Shown one piece after another: positions 6,346 to 14,481 of a DNA stretch of 26,738 bases. Position numbers and translations under genes: made by a program. The notes below the pieces were generated by a model. It was not told the origin of the DNA. It was given only the letters and a program-made list of their open reading frames with translations, and ran no database searches. Each line of letters opens with the position of its first letter. Position 1 is the stretch's first letter. Origin of the DNA: Pseudomonadota bacterium (lineage in GTDB: Bacteria; Pseudomonadota; Alphaproteobacteria; Rhizobiales; Devosiaceae); contig JAEWLC010000036.1 in assembly GCA_023393475.1 (NCBI GenBank), positions 1 through 26,738 on the forward strand, given 5' to 3'.

Positions 6346-8342
6346 ACTGGGACCTCGTTTTCGGCAAGCTGACGCTCGATGCGCTGCCCTTCTACAGCCC
6401 GATTGCGGCCGGCGGGGCCGGGGTGATCGTCGTCGGCGGGCTGGCGGTGCTGGCGGTGGTCTGGAGGCTCAAGGCCTTCGGCTACCTCTGGCACGAGTGG
6501 CTGACATCGACCGACCACAAGAAGATCGGGATGATGTACGTCATCCTCGCCATGGTGATGCTGCTGCGCGGTTTCGTCGATGCGCTGATGATGCGGGCGC
6601 AGCAGGCGATGGCGATGGACGCGGCCGGCTACCTGACGCCCGACCATTTCCAGCAGATCTTCTCCTCGCACGGCACGATCATGATCTTCTTCATGGGCAT
6701 GCCGTTCCTGTTCGGCATCATGAACTATGTCGTGCCGCTGCAGCTCGGGGCGCGCGACGTCGCCTTTCCGCTGCTCAATGCGATCAGCCTGTGGCTGACG
6801 GCAGCAGGGGCGGCGCTGGTGATGGCTTCGCTGGTGATCGGGGTGTTCTCGACCGGCGGCTGGACCGGGTATCCCCCCTATACGGAGCTGAGCTTCAGCC
6901 CGACGGTGGGCGTCGACTACTGGATCATGGCTCTGCTGATCGCGGGGACCGGCACGACGCTCAGCGGCATCAACTTCATCGTCACCATCTACAAGATGCG
7001 GGCGCCGGGGATGGGGCTGATGCAGATGCCGCTGTTCTGCTGGACTGCGCTCTGCGCGAGCCTGCTCGTCGTCTTCGCCGTTCCGGGGCTGACCGTCGCC
7101 GGGGGATTACTGGGGCTCGACCGCTATCTGGGCACCCACTTCTTCACCAATGACGGCGGCGGCAACGTCATGAACTACGCCAACCTCTTCTGGATATTCG
7201 GCCATCCCGAGGTCTACATCCTGATCCTGCCCGCCTTCGGCATCTTCTCGACGGTGATCCCGGCCTTCGCGCAGAAGCGGCTCTTCGGCTACATGGTGCT
7301 GGTCTACGCCACCATGTGCATCGCGGTGCTGAGCTTCACGGTGTGGCTGCACCACTTCTTCACCATGGGCGCCGATGCAAACGTCAACGCGTTCTTCGGC
7401 ATCATGACCATGGTGATCGCGGTGCCGACCGGGGTGAAGGTGTACGACTGGATCCTCACCATGTTCCGCGGCCGCATCCGGTTCGAAACGCCGATGCTGT
7501 GGTCGATCGCCTTCATCCTGACCTTCGTCATCGGGGGGATGACCGGGGTGATCCTCTCGATCCCGCCGCTCGACTACGTGTTCCACAACACGCTGTTCCT
7601 GATCGCGCATTTCCACAACATGCTGATCCCCGGCATGCTGTTCGGGTTGTTTGCGGGCTACGCCTTCTGGTTCCCAAAGGCGACCGGGTTCCGGCTCGAC
7701 GAGAAGTGGGGACGGCGGGCCTTCTGGCTCTGGGTTTTGGGTTTCTACCTCGCCTTCATGCCGCTCTACGTGCTCGGCTTCATGGGCGCGGTGCGGCGGA
7801 TGACCTATTACGACCAGCCGGAGTGGCAAGGGTATTTCGTCGTCGCGGCCATCGGCGCGCTGGCGGTGCTGGCGGGGATCGCGTGCCAGATTGTGCAGCT
7901 CGTGGTGTCGATCCGGAACAGGAAGCAGACGGAGGATTTCGCGGGCGATCCCTGGGATGCGCAGACGCTGGAATGGGCCACCTCGTCGCCGCCGCCTGAA
8001 TACAACTTCGCGGTGCAGCCGGTGGTGAGCGCGCTCGATGCGTTTCGCGAGATGAAGGACAACGGCACGGCCTATGGGGGCCTCGGGCGCTACAAAGATA
8101 TCGAGGTGCCACGCAACAGCGTGACCGGCCTGGCGCTCGGGGCCGCGGCCTTCGTCCTCGGCTTTGCGGTGGTGTGGCACATCTGGTGGCTGGCGGTAGC
8201 CGGCCTGCTGGCGGTGACCGGCACCATCATCGCGCGCAGCTTTGCCATCGAGACGACGCGGGTGATCCCGGCAACGGACGTTGCGGAGATCGAGCGGCGG
8301 TGGCGGGCGGCGGTGCTGGCCCGGCGGGGAGCAACGACATGA
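6342..8342 (+). CDS. cyoB: Cytochrome bo3-type ubiquinol oxidase subunit I
   Basis: 666 residues, nearly the length of E. coli CyoB. This is the catalytic heme-copper subunit that reduces O2 and pumps protons. Metal ligands are visible: SSHGTIM (H110, low-spin heme), GHPEVY (CuB His linked to Tyr, plus the D-channel Glu typical of A-type enzymes), WLHHFF (CuB His pair) and AHFHNM (heme ligands). The K-channel lysine is in PTGVKVYDW. The ubiquinol-site residues known from E. coli (R71, D75, H98, Q101) have counterparts R76, D80, H102 and Q105 here, in RGFVDALMMR and DHFQQIF, supporting quinol rather than cytochrome c as donor. It is coupled by ATGA at both ends. Confidence 0.97.
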   Translation: MNWDLVFGKLTLDALPFYSPIAAGGAGVIVVGGLAVLAVVWRLKAFGYLWHEWLTSTDHKKIGMMYVILAMVMLLRGFVDALMMRAQQAMAMDAAGYLTPDHFQQIFSSHGTIMIFFMGMPFLFGIMNYVVPLQLGARDVAFPLLNAISLWLTAAGAALVMASLVIGVFSTGGWTGYPPYTELSFSPTVGVDYWIMALLIAGTGTTLSGINFIVTIYKMRAPGMGLMQMPLFCWTALCASLLVVFAVPGLTVAGGLLGLDRYLGTHFFTNDGGGNVMNYANLFWIFGHPEVYILILPAFGIFSTVIPAFAQKRLFGYMVLVYATMCIAVLSFTVWLHHFFTMGADANVNAFFGIMTMVIAVPTGVKVYDWILTMFRGRIRFETPMLWSIAFILTFVIGGMTGVILSIPPLDYVFHNTLFLIAHFHNMLIPGMLFGLFAGYAFWFPKATGFRLDEKWGRRAFWLWVLGFYLAFMPLYVLGFMGAVRRMTYYDQPEWQGYFVVAAIGALAVLAGIACQIVQLVVSIRNRKQTEDFAGDPWDAQTLEWATSSPPPEYNFAVQPVVSALDAFREMKDNGTAYGGLGRYKDIEVPRNSVTGLALGAAAFVLGFAVVWHIWWLAVAGLLAVTGTIIARSFAIETTRVIPATDVAEIERRWRAAVLARRGATT

Positions 8343-8962
8343 GCGATCTCGCGACGCAGCATCCGGGCATCAACCTCGCCCATGCCGACCCGAACGATGC
8401 CCGGCACACGGAAGTTACCGTCTTCGGCTTCTGGACCTTCCTGATGAGCGACGCGATCGTCTTCGCGCTGCTGTTCGCGACCTACGCGACCATGGTGGGG
8501 CGCAGCGCGGGCGGGCCAACGGCGGCCGAACTGTTCGACATCACCAACGCCTTCATCGAGACGATGGTGCTGCTGGCTTCGAGCTTCACCTTCGGCATGG
8601 CGGCGGTGGCGCTGAAGGAAGGTCGCAGCCGGGCAATCGGGCTGTGGCTGGCGGTAACATTGGCGCTTGGGCTCGGCTTCATCGGACTTGAACTGCGCGA
8701 GTTCGCCGGGCTGGTCGAAAAGGGGGCGACGGCGCAGACGAGCGGGTTCCTCTCGAGCTTCTTCGTGCTGCTGTCGACGCACGGGCTGCACGTGCTCGTC
8801 GGCTGCCTGTGGCTGGTGGTGATGCTGGTGCAGCTCAGGGTATTCGGGCCGAGCCGGCAGGTGCGCTCGCGCCTGCTGCGGCTGGGGCTGTTCTGGCACT
8901 TCCTCGACCTCGTGTGGATCGTGATCTTCACCGTCGTCTATCTTCCGGCGGCGGCGTCATGA
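8339..8962 (+). CDS. cyoC: Cytochrome bo3-type ubiquinol oxidase subunit III
   Basis: 207 residues with five hydrophobic segments, the usual CyoC layout. Family signatures are FGFWTFLMSDAIVFALLFATY near the N-terminus, LLSTHGLHVLVG, and the C-terminal LFWHFLDLVWIVIFTVVYL. Subunit III stabilises subunit I and supports proton uptake. The ATG at 8339 overlaps the cyoB stop (ATGA). The frame is open upstream to 8174, but that part is a shadow of cyoB. The stop overlaps cyoD in the same way. Confidence 0.95.
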   Translation: MSDLATQHPGINLAHADPNDARHTEVTVFGFWTFLMSDAIVFALLFATYATMVGRSAGGPTAAELFDITNAFIETMVLLASSFTFGMAAVALKEGRSRAIGLWLAVTLALGLGFIGLELREFAGLVEKGATAQTSGFLSSFFVLLSTHGLHVLVGCLWLVVMLVQLRVFGPSRQVRSRLLRLGLFWHFLDLVWIVIFTVVYLPAAAS

Positions 8963-9315
8963 GCGGGGCATGGGAAGGGGATCGGGCGGCACGGGGCGTG
9001 GCCCAGCCGGCGAGCGACGCGGACCGCGAGCGCCGGGCCTATGTGTGGGGCCTCGCCCTCGCCGTGGCGCTGACGGCGGTGGCGTTCGGGCTCGCGGTGT
9101 TCAGGGTGCTGTCGGGCGGGGCGCTGTTCGCGGCCATTGGCGGGCTGGCGCTGATCCAGATCGCCGTGCAGTTCCGCTTCTTTCTCCACATCGACCTGAC
9201 GCGGCAGAAGCGCGAGGACCTGCAGCTGATCCTGTTCACGGGATTGCTTGTGCTGCTGATGGTGGGCGGAAGCCTCTGGATCATGGCGAGCCTAGATGCT
9301 CGCATGATGGGGTAG
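8959..9315 (+). CDS. cyoD: Cytochrome bo3-type ubiquinol oxidase subunit IV
   Basis: 118 residues with three membrane helices: YVWGLALAVALTAVAFGLAV, then ALFAAIGGLALIQIAVQ running into FRFFLHID, then LILFTGLLVLLMVGGSLWI. The segment IQIAVQFRFFLHID is typical of the COX4_pro/CyoD family. CyoD helps copper loading and assembly of subunit I. The start at 8959 is set by the ATGA overlap with cyoC. It is the last gene of the operon. cyoE (heme O synthase) does not follow; the next gene is on the opposite strand. Confidence 0.93.
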   Translation: MSGAWEGDRAARGVAQPASDADRERRAYVWGLALAVALTAVAFGLAVFRVLSGGALFAAIGGLALIQIAVQFRFFLHIDLTRQKREDLQLILFTGLLVLLMVGGSLWIMASLDARMMG

Positions 9316-9352
9316 GGGCACGCGCCTCAATGCTGGCCGGCTACTGCTCGTG

Positions 9353-10519
9353 TCACGGGCAATTGCTGGCGACAGTCCTGCCGGATGCCAAGGCATCCAG
9401 CCACTTGATGAAGTGCGGGGCGCCAGCGCGGGCGGCGGTCATGTGGCTGACGCCGGGCAGCACCTCCATGGCGATGTCGGTGCCCGCCTTGCAGCTCGCG
9501 TGGAAATAGCTGGTGGTGACCGGTTCGGGGACTGTCTGGTCCGCGTCGCCCTGCAGCAGCAGTACCGGCATGCCCTTCTGCAGCGGGCCGATGGTGTTCT
9601 CGGCCATCAGCTTCTTCCACGGCTCGAGCGACGTGATGTTGTCGACCGAGAGGAACCCCTTCATCAGATCCTGCCCGTCGATGTAGCGCGCCGGCAGGTC
9701 CTCGATGGTCTCGAGGCAGACCTGTGCGAGGGCGTTGACGACCGGTATGGCCTGCGGCTCGACCACCTGGGCCATCGGGGCGTCGAAAACCTCGTTCCAC
9801 GAGTAGAGCGTCATGGCGAGTAGGTTCTTGCCGCCATAAGTGTCGATGTCGTCGCGCAGCAATTGCGCGAGATAGGTCGCGGGTGCCGCCGCGCCGACGC
9901 CGAGGAGCCTGAGGTCGGGCGCGTAGGCCGGCGCAAGCCGGCCGGCGAAGAGGACGGCCTGGCCGCCCTGCGAATGCCCCCAGAGCGCGGCATAGGGCGA
10001 CTGGCCGCCCATCAGTTCGCGCGCGGCGCGGATCGAGTCGAGGACGGCACGGCCTTCGCTCTCGCCGATGAGATAGGGGTGCGGGCCGGGCACGCCGAGG
10101 CCGGGATAGTCGGTGGCGGTGACGACGTAGCCCTGCTGCATCAGATGCTCGAGGCCCTGCACCTGGTCGGTACCGAAGCCGGCAACGGAGGGGGCGCATT
10201 TCGGCACGAGGCCGCTGGTCGGGTGTCCCCAGGCGACGATCGGCCAGCCGCCCGCCGGCTCATCGCCACCCGGCACGAAGACCATGCCCGACACGGCGAT
10301 CGGCTCGCCCTCGAGCCCCACCGAGCGGTAGAGGATGCGGTACTTGCTGCCGCCATAGGGCGAGACATCGATCTTCTCATTGTGGATGAGCGATCCGGGG
10401 GCGCCATCGGTAATCACCGCCTGGTCGACAGTGTAGAAATGCGTCTGTGAGGACGCTTCGGTGACGGCAACCATCAAGGCGGCGCCGGCCGCAATGGCCA
10501 ACAGGCGGGCAGCAAGCAT
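9353..10519 (-). CDS. Secreted lipase-like alpha/beta hydrolase
   Basis: 388 residues. An N-terminal signal peptide (MLAARLLAIAAGAALMVAV, cleavage probably near residue 24) points to export. The catalytic triad of an alpha/beta hydrolase can be placed: nucleophile S183 in GHSQGG, acid D327 in GDADQTV and H359 in VSHMT. The region VAWGHPTSGLVPKCAPS, the stretch TATDYPGLG and the overall length fit the secretory-lipase (LIP) family, which hydrolyses triacylglycerols or other esters; the actual ester is unknown. Two cysteines near the C-terminus (C343, C387) may form a disulfide. A terminator-like hairpin lies upstream (10613-10640), so the gene probably has its own promoter in 10520-10612. Confidence 0.8.
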   Translation of the reverse strand: MLAARLLAIAAGAALMVAVTEASSQTHFYTVDQAVITDGAPGSLIHNEKIDVSPYGGSKYRILYRSVGLEGEPIAVSGMVFVPGGDEPAGGWPIVAWGHPTSGLVPKCAPSVAGFGTDQVQGLEHLMQQGYVVTATDYPGLGVPGPHPYLIGESEGRAVLDSIRAARELMGGQSPYAALWGHSQGGQAVLFAGRLAPAYAPDLRLLGVGAAAPATYLAQLLRDDIDTYGGKNLLAMTLYSWNEVFDAPMAQVVEPQAIPVVNALAQVCLETIEDLPARYIDGQDLMKGFLSVDNITSLEPWKKLMAENTIGPLQKGMPVLLLQGDADQTVPEPVTTSYFHASCKAGTDIAMEVLPGVSHMTAARAGAPHFIKWLDALASGRTVASNCP

Positions 10520-10570
10520 TCGAGGCCTCTCTTGTAGACTTTCGTGTGCAAGGGCGGTGCGCGTAGGTCT

Positions 10571-10587
10571 CTATGCACTGAGCATAG
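10571..10587. repeat. Inverted repeat CTATGC-ACTGA-GCATAG
   Basis: A perfect 6-bp inverted repeat with a 5-base centre, 52-68 bp upstream of the lipase-like start and just downstream of the predicted terminator of the DUF2165 gene. The position suits an operator for the lipase gene, but a 6-bp repeat can occur by chance. Confidence 0.25.
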
Positions 10588-10612
10588 CCAGCAAAACTGA
10601 AGATCGACGAAC

Positions 10613-10640
10613 AAAAACGGGCAAGTTGCGCGCAAGCCCG
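10613..10640 (-). terminator. Candidate Rho-independent terminator of the DUF2165 gene
   Basis: On the minus strand CGGGC pairs with GCCCG around an inner palindrome TTGCGCGCAA, with a three-base bulge, and is followed directly by TTTTT. It lies 39-66 bp after the stop of the DUF2165 gene, in the right orientation to end that transcript before the lipase-like gene. Confidence 0.45.
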
Positions 10641-10678
10641 GCGTGTCGGAGTCCGCCGGGCCGGCCGGGTGAGCTTCG

Positions 10679-11242
10679 TCAGGTCGCGGGCGACTCGCGA
10701 TGGAGCGCCGCGAACAAGAGGCCGAGCGCGTTGGGCAGAAAGTAGATCATGCCGCCGAGCTGGTTGGAGAGCGGCATGGTCTTGGCCTCCCAGGACAGGA
10801 AGTAGTCGCCGGCAATGACCATGAAGCCTACGCCCCAGATCAGCACGGCGAACAAGCACCCCAGCATCATCCAGGCCTTGCCGTGATCGAACTTGGCCGT
10901 GGTGCCGAACACGTTTCGCACCATCAGCGCGAGCCCGATCAGACCGCAGATTCCGGCCAGCGTCTCGACGGTCATGATGGCGACGAGGCCGAGCGGCGCC
11001 GCCCAGGGCGCGGTGATGGCGCGCGCCTGCTGCAGCGGATTGCCGTAAGTACTGGTCATCTCGATCATGGGCTTCACCGCATTGGCGACGGTGTCGTTGA
11101 AGTCGGTCGCGTCGTTGAGCAGGCCCAGAAAGCCCCACAGGGTGGGAAAGAGTGCAAACACGATCAGGCCCAACCGGGCGACAGTGCGGGTATTGACCAG
11201 GGAGGCAGATGCTCCCTTCGTCGTCACGTCGGTCGTGGTCAT
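10679..11242 (-). CDS. DUF2165-family small membrane protein
   Basis: 187 residues with four predicted membrane helices: about LGLIVFALFPTLWGFLGLL, then PLGLVAIMTVETLAGICGLIGL, then MMLGCLFAVLIWGVGFMVIAG, then a C-terminal MIYFLPNALGLLFAAL. The conserved look of DUF2165 is visible in NDATDFN, in VETLAGI and in FMVIAGDYFLSW. No function is established for the family. The gene is 172 bp downstream of the response regulator on the same strand and could be a distal target of it or have its own promoter; 11243-11414 shows no clear motif. The short N-terminal tail (MTTTDVTTKGAS) is polar, with no signal peptide. Confidence 0.75.
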   Translation of the reverse strand: MTTTDVTTKGASASLVNTRTVARLGLIVFALFPTLWGFLGLLNDATDFNDTVANAVKPMIEMTSTYGNPLQQARAITAPWAAPLGLVAIMTVETLAGICGLIGLALMVRNVFGTTAKFDHGKAWMMLGCLFAVLIWGVGFMVIAGDYFLSWEAKTMPLSNQLGGMIYFLPNALGLLFAALHRESPAT

Positions 11243-11414
11243 CTGGATTCACCCATGTTGACGCAGGGGCCGCCCAATGCCGCCCCGACAGCACTGCCGC
11301 CGAAAAGCTCCGAGCCAATACAGTTGGTCGAATCGGCGACCAAGCAACGTCATTAGGTCACGACGGGTACGTGAGGTCGATATCTCCGCCGATGTGCAGA
11401 TCGGTGGTGGGGCT

Positions 11415-12023
11415 TCAGCCTTCGGTGAGGCTTTGCTGCATCCGCACCAGGTCGGCCAGCGTCTTCGCCGCCATCTTGGTCATCACATGGCCGCGGTGGA
11501 TCTTCACCGTGATTTCGCTGAGACCCAGCTCGCCCGCCACCTGCTTGTTCATGAGGCCGCGCGTCACCAGCGCCATGACTTCGCGCTCGCGCGGCGTCAG
11601 CGTCCCGAAGCGGGATTGCAGTTCGCTCTGCTGCTGGTCCAGGGCCCTCTGCCTGCGGCTTCCGGCCAGGGCCGCCGTCACCGCGTCGAGCATGTCCTGG
11701 TCGCGGAACGGCTTCATCAGGAAGTCGGTGGCGCCCGCCTTCATCGCCCGGACCGACATCGGTACGTCGCCGTGCCCGGTCATGAAGACGATCGGGATGT
11801 GCGAGCCGGCGGCATTGAGCTGGCCCTGGAAGTCCAGCCCGCCGATGCCGGGCAGGCGCACATCGAGGATGAGGCAGCATTCGGCATCGATCGGTTTTCG
11901 CGCCATGAAGGCCGCCGGCGAGTCATAGGCCTCGACCCGCATGCCGACCGAGCGGAAGAGGCTGTCGAGCGCCTCGCGCACCGAGGCGTCGTCGTCGACG
12001 ATATAGACCAGCGGGCTGTCCAT
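11415..12023 (-). CDS. FixJ-family two-component response regulator
   Basis: 202 residues: an N-terminal receiver domain (about 1-120) and a C-terminal LuxR-type helix-turn-helix (about 138-200). Receiver residues are the acidic pair D10/D11, phosphoacceptor D54 in LILDVRLPG, T82 in FMTGHGDVP and K104 in FLMKPF. The DNA-binding part reads LTPREREVMALV then LSEITVKIHRGHVMTKM, typical of FixJ-type activators. The ATG overlaps the kinase stop by one base (TAATG at 12025-12021), so the pair is co-translated. It should be phosphorylated by the adjacent kinase. Its targets are unknown, and no oxygen-sensing heme domain is seen in the partner, so nitrogen fixation control should not be assumed. Confidence 0.92.
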   Translation of the reverse strand: MDSPLVYIVDDDASVREALDSLFRSVGMRVEAYDSPAAFMARKPIDAECCLILDVRLPGIGGLDFQGQLNAAGSHIPIVFMTGHGDVPMSVRAMKAGATDFLMKPFRDQDMLDAVTAALAGSRRQRALDQQQSELQSRFGTLTPREREVMALVTRGLMNKQVAGELGLSEITVKIHRGHVMTKMAAKTLADLVRMQQSLTEG

Positions 12024-13564
12024 TATTGCGACTCCATCGCCGGCAGAACCATCGTGAAGGCTGCGCCTCCGCCCTCCGCGGCGCCCGCGAAGATCCGGCC
12101 GCCATGCGCCTCGACGATCGAACGGCAGATCGACAGTCCCATGCCCATGCCCTCCGCCTTGGTGCTGTAGAAGGCGGCGAATGCCTGCTCTTCCTCGCCC
12201 GGCGCCAGCCCCGGACCGCTGTCGCTTAGCCGCAGCGTGACGCCACCGTCCTCGATCCCGGTCACGAGGGCAAGGCGGCGCGCCTGCGGCTCGGTCTTGC
12301 CCATGGCCTGCACGGCATTGACCGCCAGGTTGATTACCACCTGCTGCAGCTGAACAGGGTCGCCGACAACGCGCGGCAAGTCCGGCTGCAGTTCGACCGC
12401 CACCGCGACCTGCTGTTCCCGCAGTTCGGGCCGCACGAGCTCGAGCGCGTCGGCGGCAACGGCATTGAGGTCGATGGGTACCTGTTGCGACACCCCACGG
12501 GTGGAGAGGGCGCGGAGACGCCTGATCACGTCGCTGGCGCGCTCGGCATCGGCGACGATACGGGTCAGGGCTGACCTGCCCTCGGGGATATCCGGCTCGG
12601 CGCGGGCCAGCCAGCGCAGCCCGGCCTGGCCGTTGGTGACGATTGCCGCGAGCGGCTGGTTCACTTCGTGGGCGATCGAGGCGATCAGTTCGCCCATCGT
12701 CGCGACCCGGCTGATGCGGTTGAGTTCGTCGCGCGTCTCGTTGAGCCGTCGCGCCGCCTCGCGGCTCTGCGTGACATCGACGACGCTTACCAGCACCTGG
12801 TCGAGCTGCGGCCGGTCGGCGGGCACGGCCACGGTGGTCAGCACGTCGAGCCGCCTGCCTTCGATGGTGTCCATCACGGTTTCGGCTTCGAAGTAGCGCT
12901 CGCCCCGCGCAATGGCGGCGAGCATCTCGGTGAGCGCCGGTTCCATCTCGAGCGGCACGAGGCGGGGCAGGGCGGCGCGGTAGTCGGCGAGATCGCGGGC
13001 GCCGAACATCTTCATTGTCGTGGCATTGGCATTGGTGACGCGCATCAGGGACAGGGCGGCGCGAACCGATAGCGTCGTGCCGGCGACGAGGCTCGCCTTG
13101 ATGCGGGAGAAGTCCATCTCGAGGATGGCGACGCCGCTGGCGAGAAAGATGTTGCGGTAGCGCCGCTCCCGTTCGCTCAAGACTTCGATGCCGGACTTCA
13201 CGCGCACCGCCAGACCGGTGGTGATGGCGATGGCAACGAGGCTCACCGCTCCGCGCGCCAGTGGCCCCGGCGGCGCATCGAGACCGTGCGAGAGGAGGAA
13301 TCCCAGCACGGTCAGGAGAGCGCAGGCGGCTCCGATCAGCAGCAGCTGTCGCGGGCTGGCGAAATTCAGCGAGAGCAGCACGACGCCGACGTAGAGCACG
13401 GCGATGGCCACATCGATGGGCGTGAACGTATCGGCGAGGAAGATCGCAAGGGCGAGCCCGGCGGCGAGTGCTGGCGAGAATGGCAGGATGTCGGTTCCCC
13501 CTTCCAACTTATCCGGCATGACCAAGGGATCCCGCCGCTCGTCCCGGGGCGCCCGTTCAAGCAT
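12023..13564 (-). CDS. Membrane-bound PAS-type sensor histidine kinase
   Basis: 513 residues from the ATG at 13564. Domain order: four hydrophobic segments (about 28-122), a coiled linker, a PAS-like domain (about 134-262), the dimerisation domain with phospho-accepting H299 in ASIAHEVNQPLAA, and the ATPase domain with N416 in INLAVNAVQAM, DSGPGL (448-453) and GMGMGLS (472-478). The HEVNQPL H-box is the type that pairs with FixJ regulators, as in FixL, TodS and TtrS. The sensory input is unknown; the membrane segments have almost no periplasmic loop, so a membrane or intramembrane signal is possible. A TTG at 13582 is an alternative start, but the ATG is preferred. It overlaps the stop of the DUF1275 gene upstream and is coupled to the regulator downstream. 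Confidence 0.92.
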   Translation of the reverse strand: MLERAPRDERRDPLVMPDKLEGGTDILPFSPALAAGLALAIFLADTFTPIDVAIAVLYVGVVLLSLNFASPRQLLLIGAACALLTVLGFLLSHGLDAPPGPLARGAVSLVAIAITTGLAVRVKSGIEVLSERERRYRNIFLASGVAILEMDFSRIKASLVAGTTLSVRAALSLMRVTNANATTMKMFGARDLADYRAALPRLVPLEMEPALTEMLAAIARGERYFEAETVMDTIEGRRLDVLTTVAVPADRPQLDQVLVSVVDVTQSREAARRLNETRDELNRISRVATMGELIASIAHEVNQPLAAIVTNGQAGLRWLARAEPDIPEGRSALTRIVADAERASDVIRRLRALSTRGVSQQVPIDLNAVAADALELVRPELREQQVAVAVELQPDLPRVVGDPVQLQQVVINLAVNAVQAMGKTEPQARRLALVTGIEDGGVTLRLSDSGPGLAPGEEEQAFAAFYSTKAEGMGMGLSICRSIVEAHGGRIFAGAAEGGGAAFTMVLPAMESQ

Positions 13565-14291
13565 TCTGACCGCCTTTGCCAAGCCGGTTCAAGCGTCTAC
13601 CGTCGGCCGCGATCCAGGCGGCCAGGGCGCATAGCGTCGACACCATCAGCAGCAGGCCGTTCATGCCGAGGATGCGGTAGCCGATGCCGCCGGCAATGAC
13701 ACCAAGCGCGAAGGAACCGAGGATCGCGCCGACCCGCTCGGCGCTGCGCCACGCTTCGGGGGCGGGAGTGCCGCGAAAATAGCCGGCAATCGCGGTCTCG
13801 AGGTCGATGGAGAACTGGGTGATGTTGGAGGTCATCACGTTGGTCGAGCCGTAGCCCGTGAGCAGGAGCCGCGCCAGGGCGCTCTGCACCCCCATCGCCG
13901 CCAGCCCGAGCAACGGGGCGGGCGTTATGTCCCGCGACAGCAGTGCAGCGAGCACCATGCCGCCGATGATCAGGGCCTCGCCGAGCAATGCCGCGGCGAG
14001 GGCTCGCGACTTGTCGGGGCCAAAGCCGCGCACGAGGGTAGTGGTCGCGATACCCGCGAGGAAGAATACCGGGATCGCGGCGACCTTGACGAAGGTAATG
14101 GGACCGGTTTCCAGCGCCGCCCCGGCCACGACGAGGCTGCCGGTCGCCTGGGCGACGAACAGCCCGTTGAACGCGAGAAAAGTCGTGACATCGACATAGC
14201 CGGCGACGAAGGCCATCAGCCCCGGAACTGCCGCCGGATAATCCGGCGCCAGTGGCGACTGCCGACCGGTGATTGCTGGTGCATAGCCCAT
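13557..14291 (-). CDS. DUF1275 (YoaK-like) membrane protein
   Basis: 244 residues with six predicted membrane helices. The DUF1275 signature is clear at the N-terminal end (FVAGYVDVTTFLAFNG, then FVAQATGSLV) and in the middle (MGVQSALARLL, then TNVMTSNITQFSIDL). The biochemical function is unknown; members are predicted transporters or membrane-embedded modulators. The start at 14291 is chosen because GGGAGG lies six to seven bases upstream; an in-frame ATG at 14315 is possible. The gene overlaps the histidine kinase start by 8 bp and so heads a three-gene signalling operon, which raises the possibility that it supplies the signal to the kinase. Confidence 0.82.
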   Translation of the reverse strand: MGYAPAITGRQSPLAPDYPAAVPGLMAFVAGYVDVTTFLAFNGLFVAQATGSLVVAGAALETGPITFVKVAAIPVFFLAGIATTTLVRGFGPDKSRALAAALLGEALIIGGMVLAALLSRDITPAPLLGLAAMGVQSALARLLLTGYGSTNVMTSNITQFSIDLETAIAGYFRGTPAPEAWRSAERVGAILGSFALGVIAGGIGYRILGMNGLLLMVSTLCALAAWIAADGRRLNRLGKGGQNA

Positions 14292-14381
14292 TCCGCGCCT
14301 CCCTTCCGGCCCCATGCGGGCCGCCTCAGGAGAGCTAGAGCGGAGCGCCGTCCATCGATATCGCGCGAAGGTTGGTTGCGC

Positions 14382-14397
14382 TCATACTCACGTATGA
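14382..14397. promoter_or_regulatory. Operator-like palindrome in a divergent promoter region
   Basis: TCATAC-TCAC-GTATGA is a perfect 6-bp inverted repeat with a 4-base centre. It lies in the 190-bp gap between the DUF1275 operon (-) and the bicupin-dps operon (+), 85-100 bp upstream of the bicupin start. Size and position fit a dimeric repressor or activator site. The regulator is not identified. Confidence 0.4.
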
Positions 14398-14481
14398 CGC
14401 GGCTATCCGAGCATAGGATTCAAGGCTTTCTCCCGGCGGCTCATGTTCTGGGCATCCACACCGGAACCTGGGAGACAGCAA

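Noticed and set aside
7107..8180. 357-residue open frame on the minus strand opposite cyoB
   Set aside because: It is rich in His, Glu, Arg and Pro, with no family likeness; it is a usual antisense artefact of GC-rich codon use in a real gene.
11415..13564. FixL-FixJ identity for the two-component pair
   Set aside because: The kinase PAS region shows no recognisable heme-binding histidine motif, and no nitrogen-fixation or microaerobic genes are nearby; only the general FixJ family is supported.
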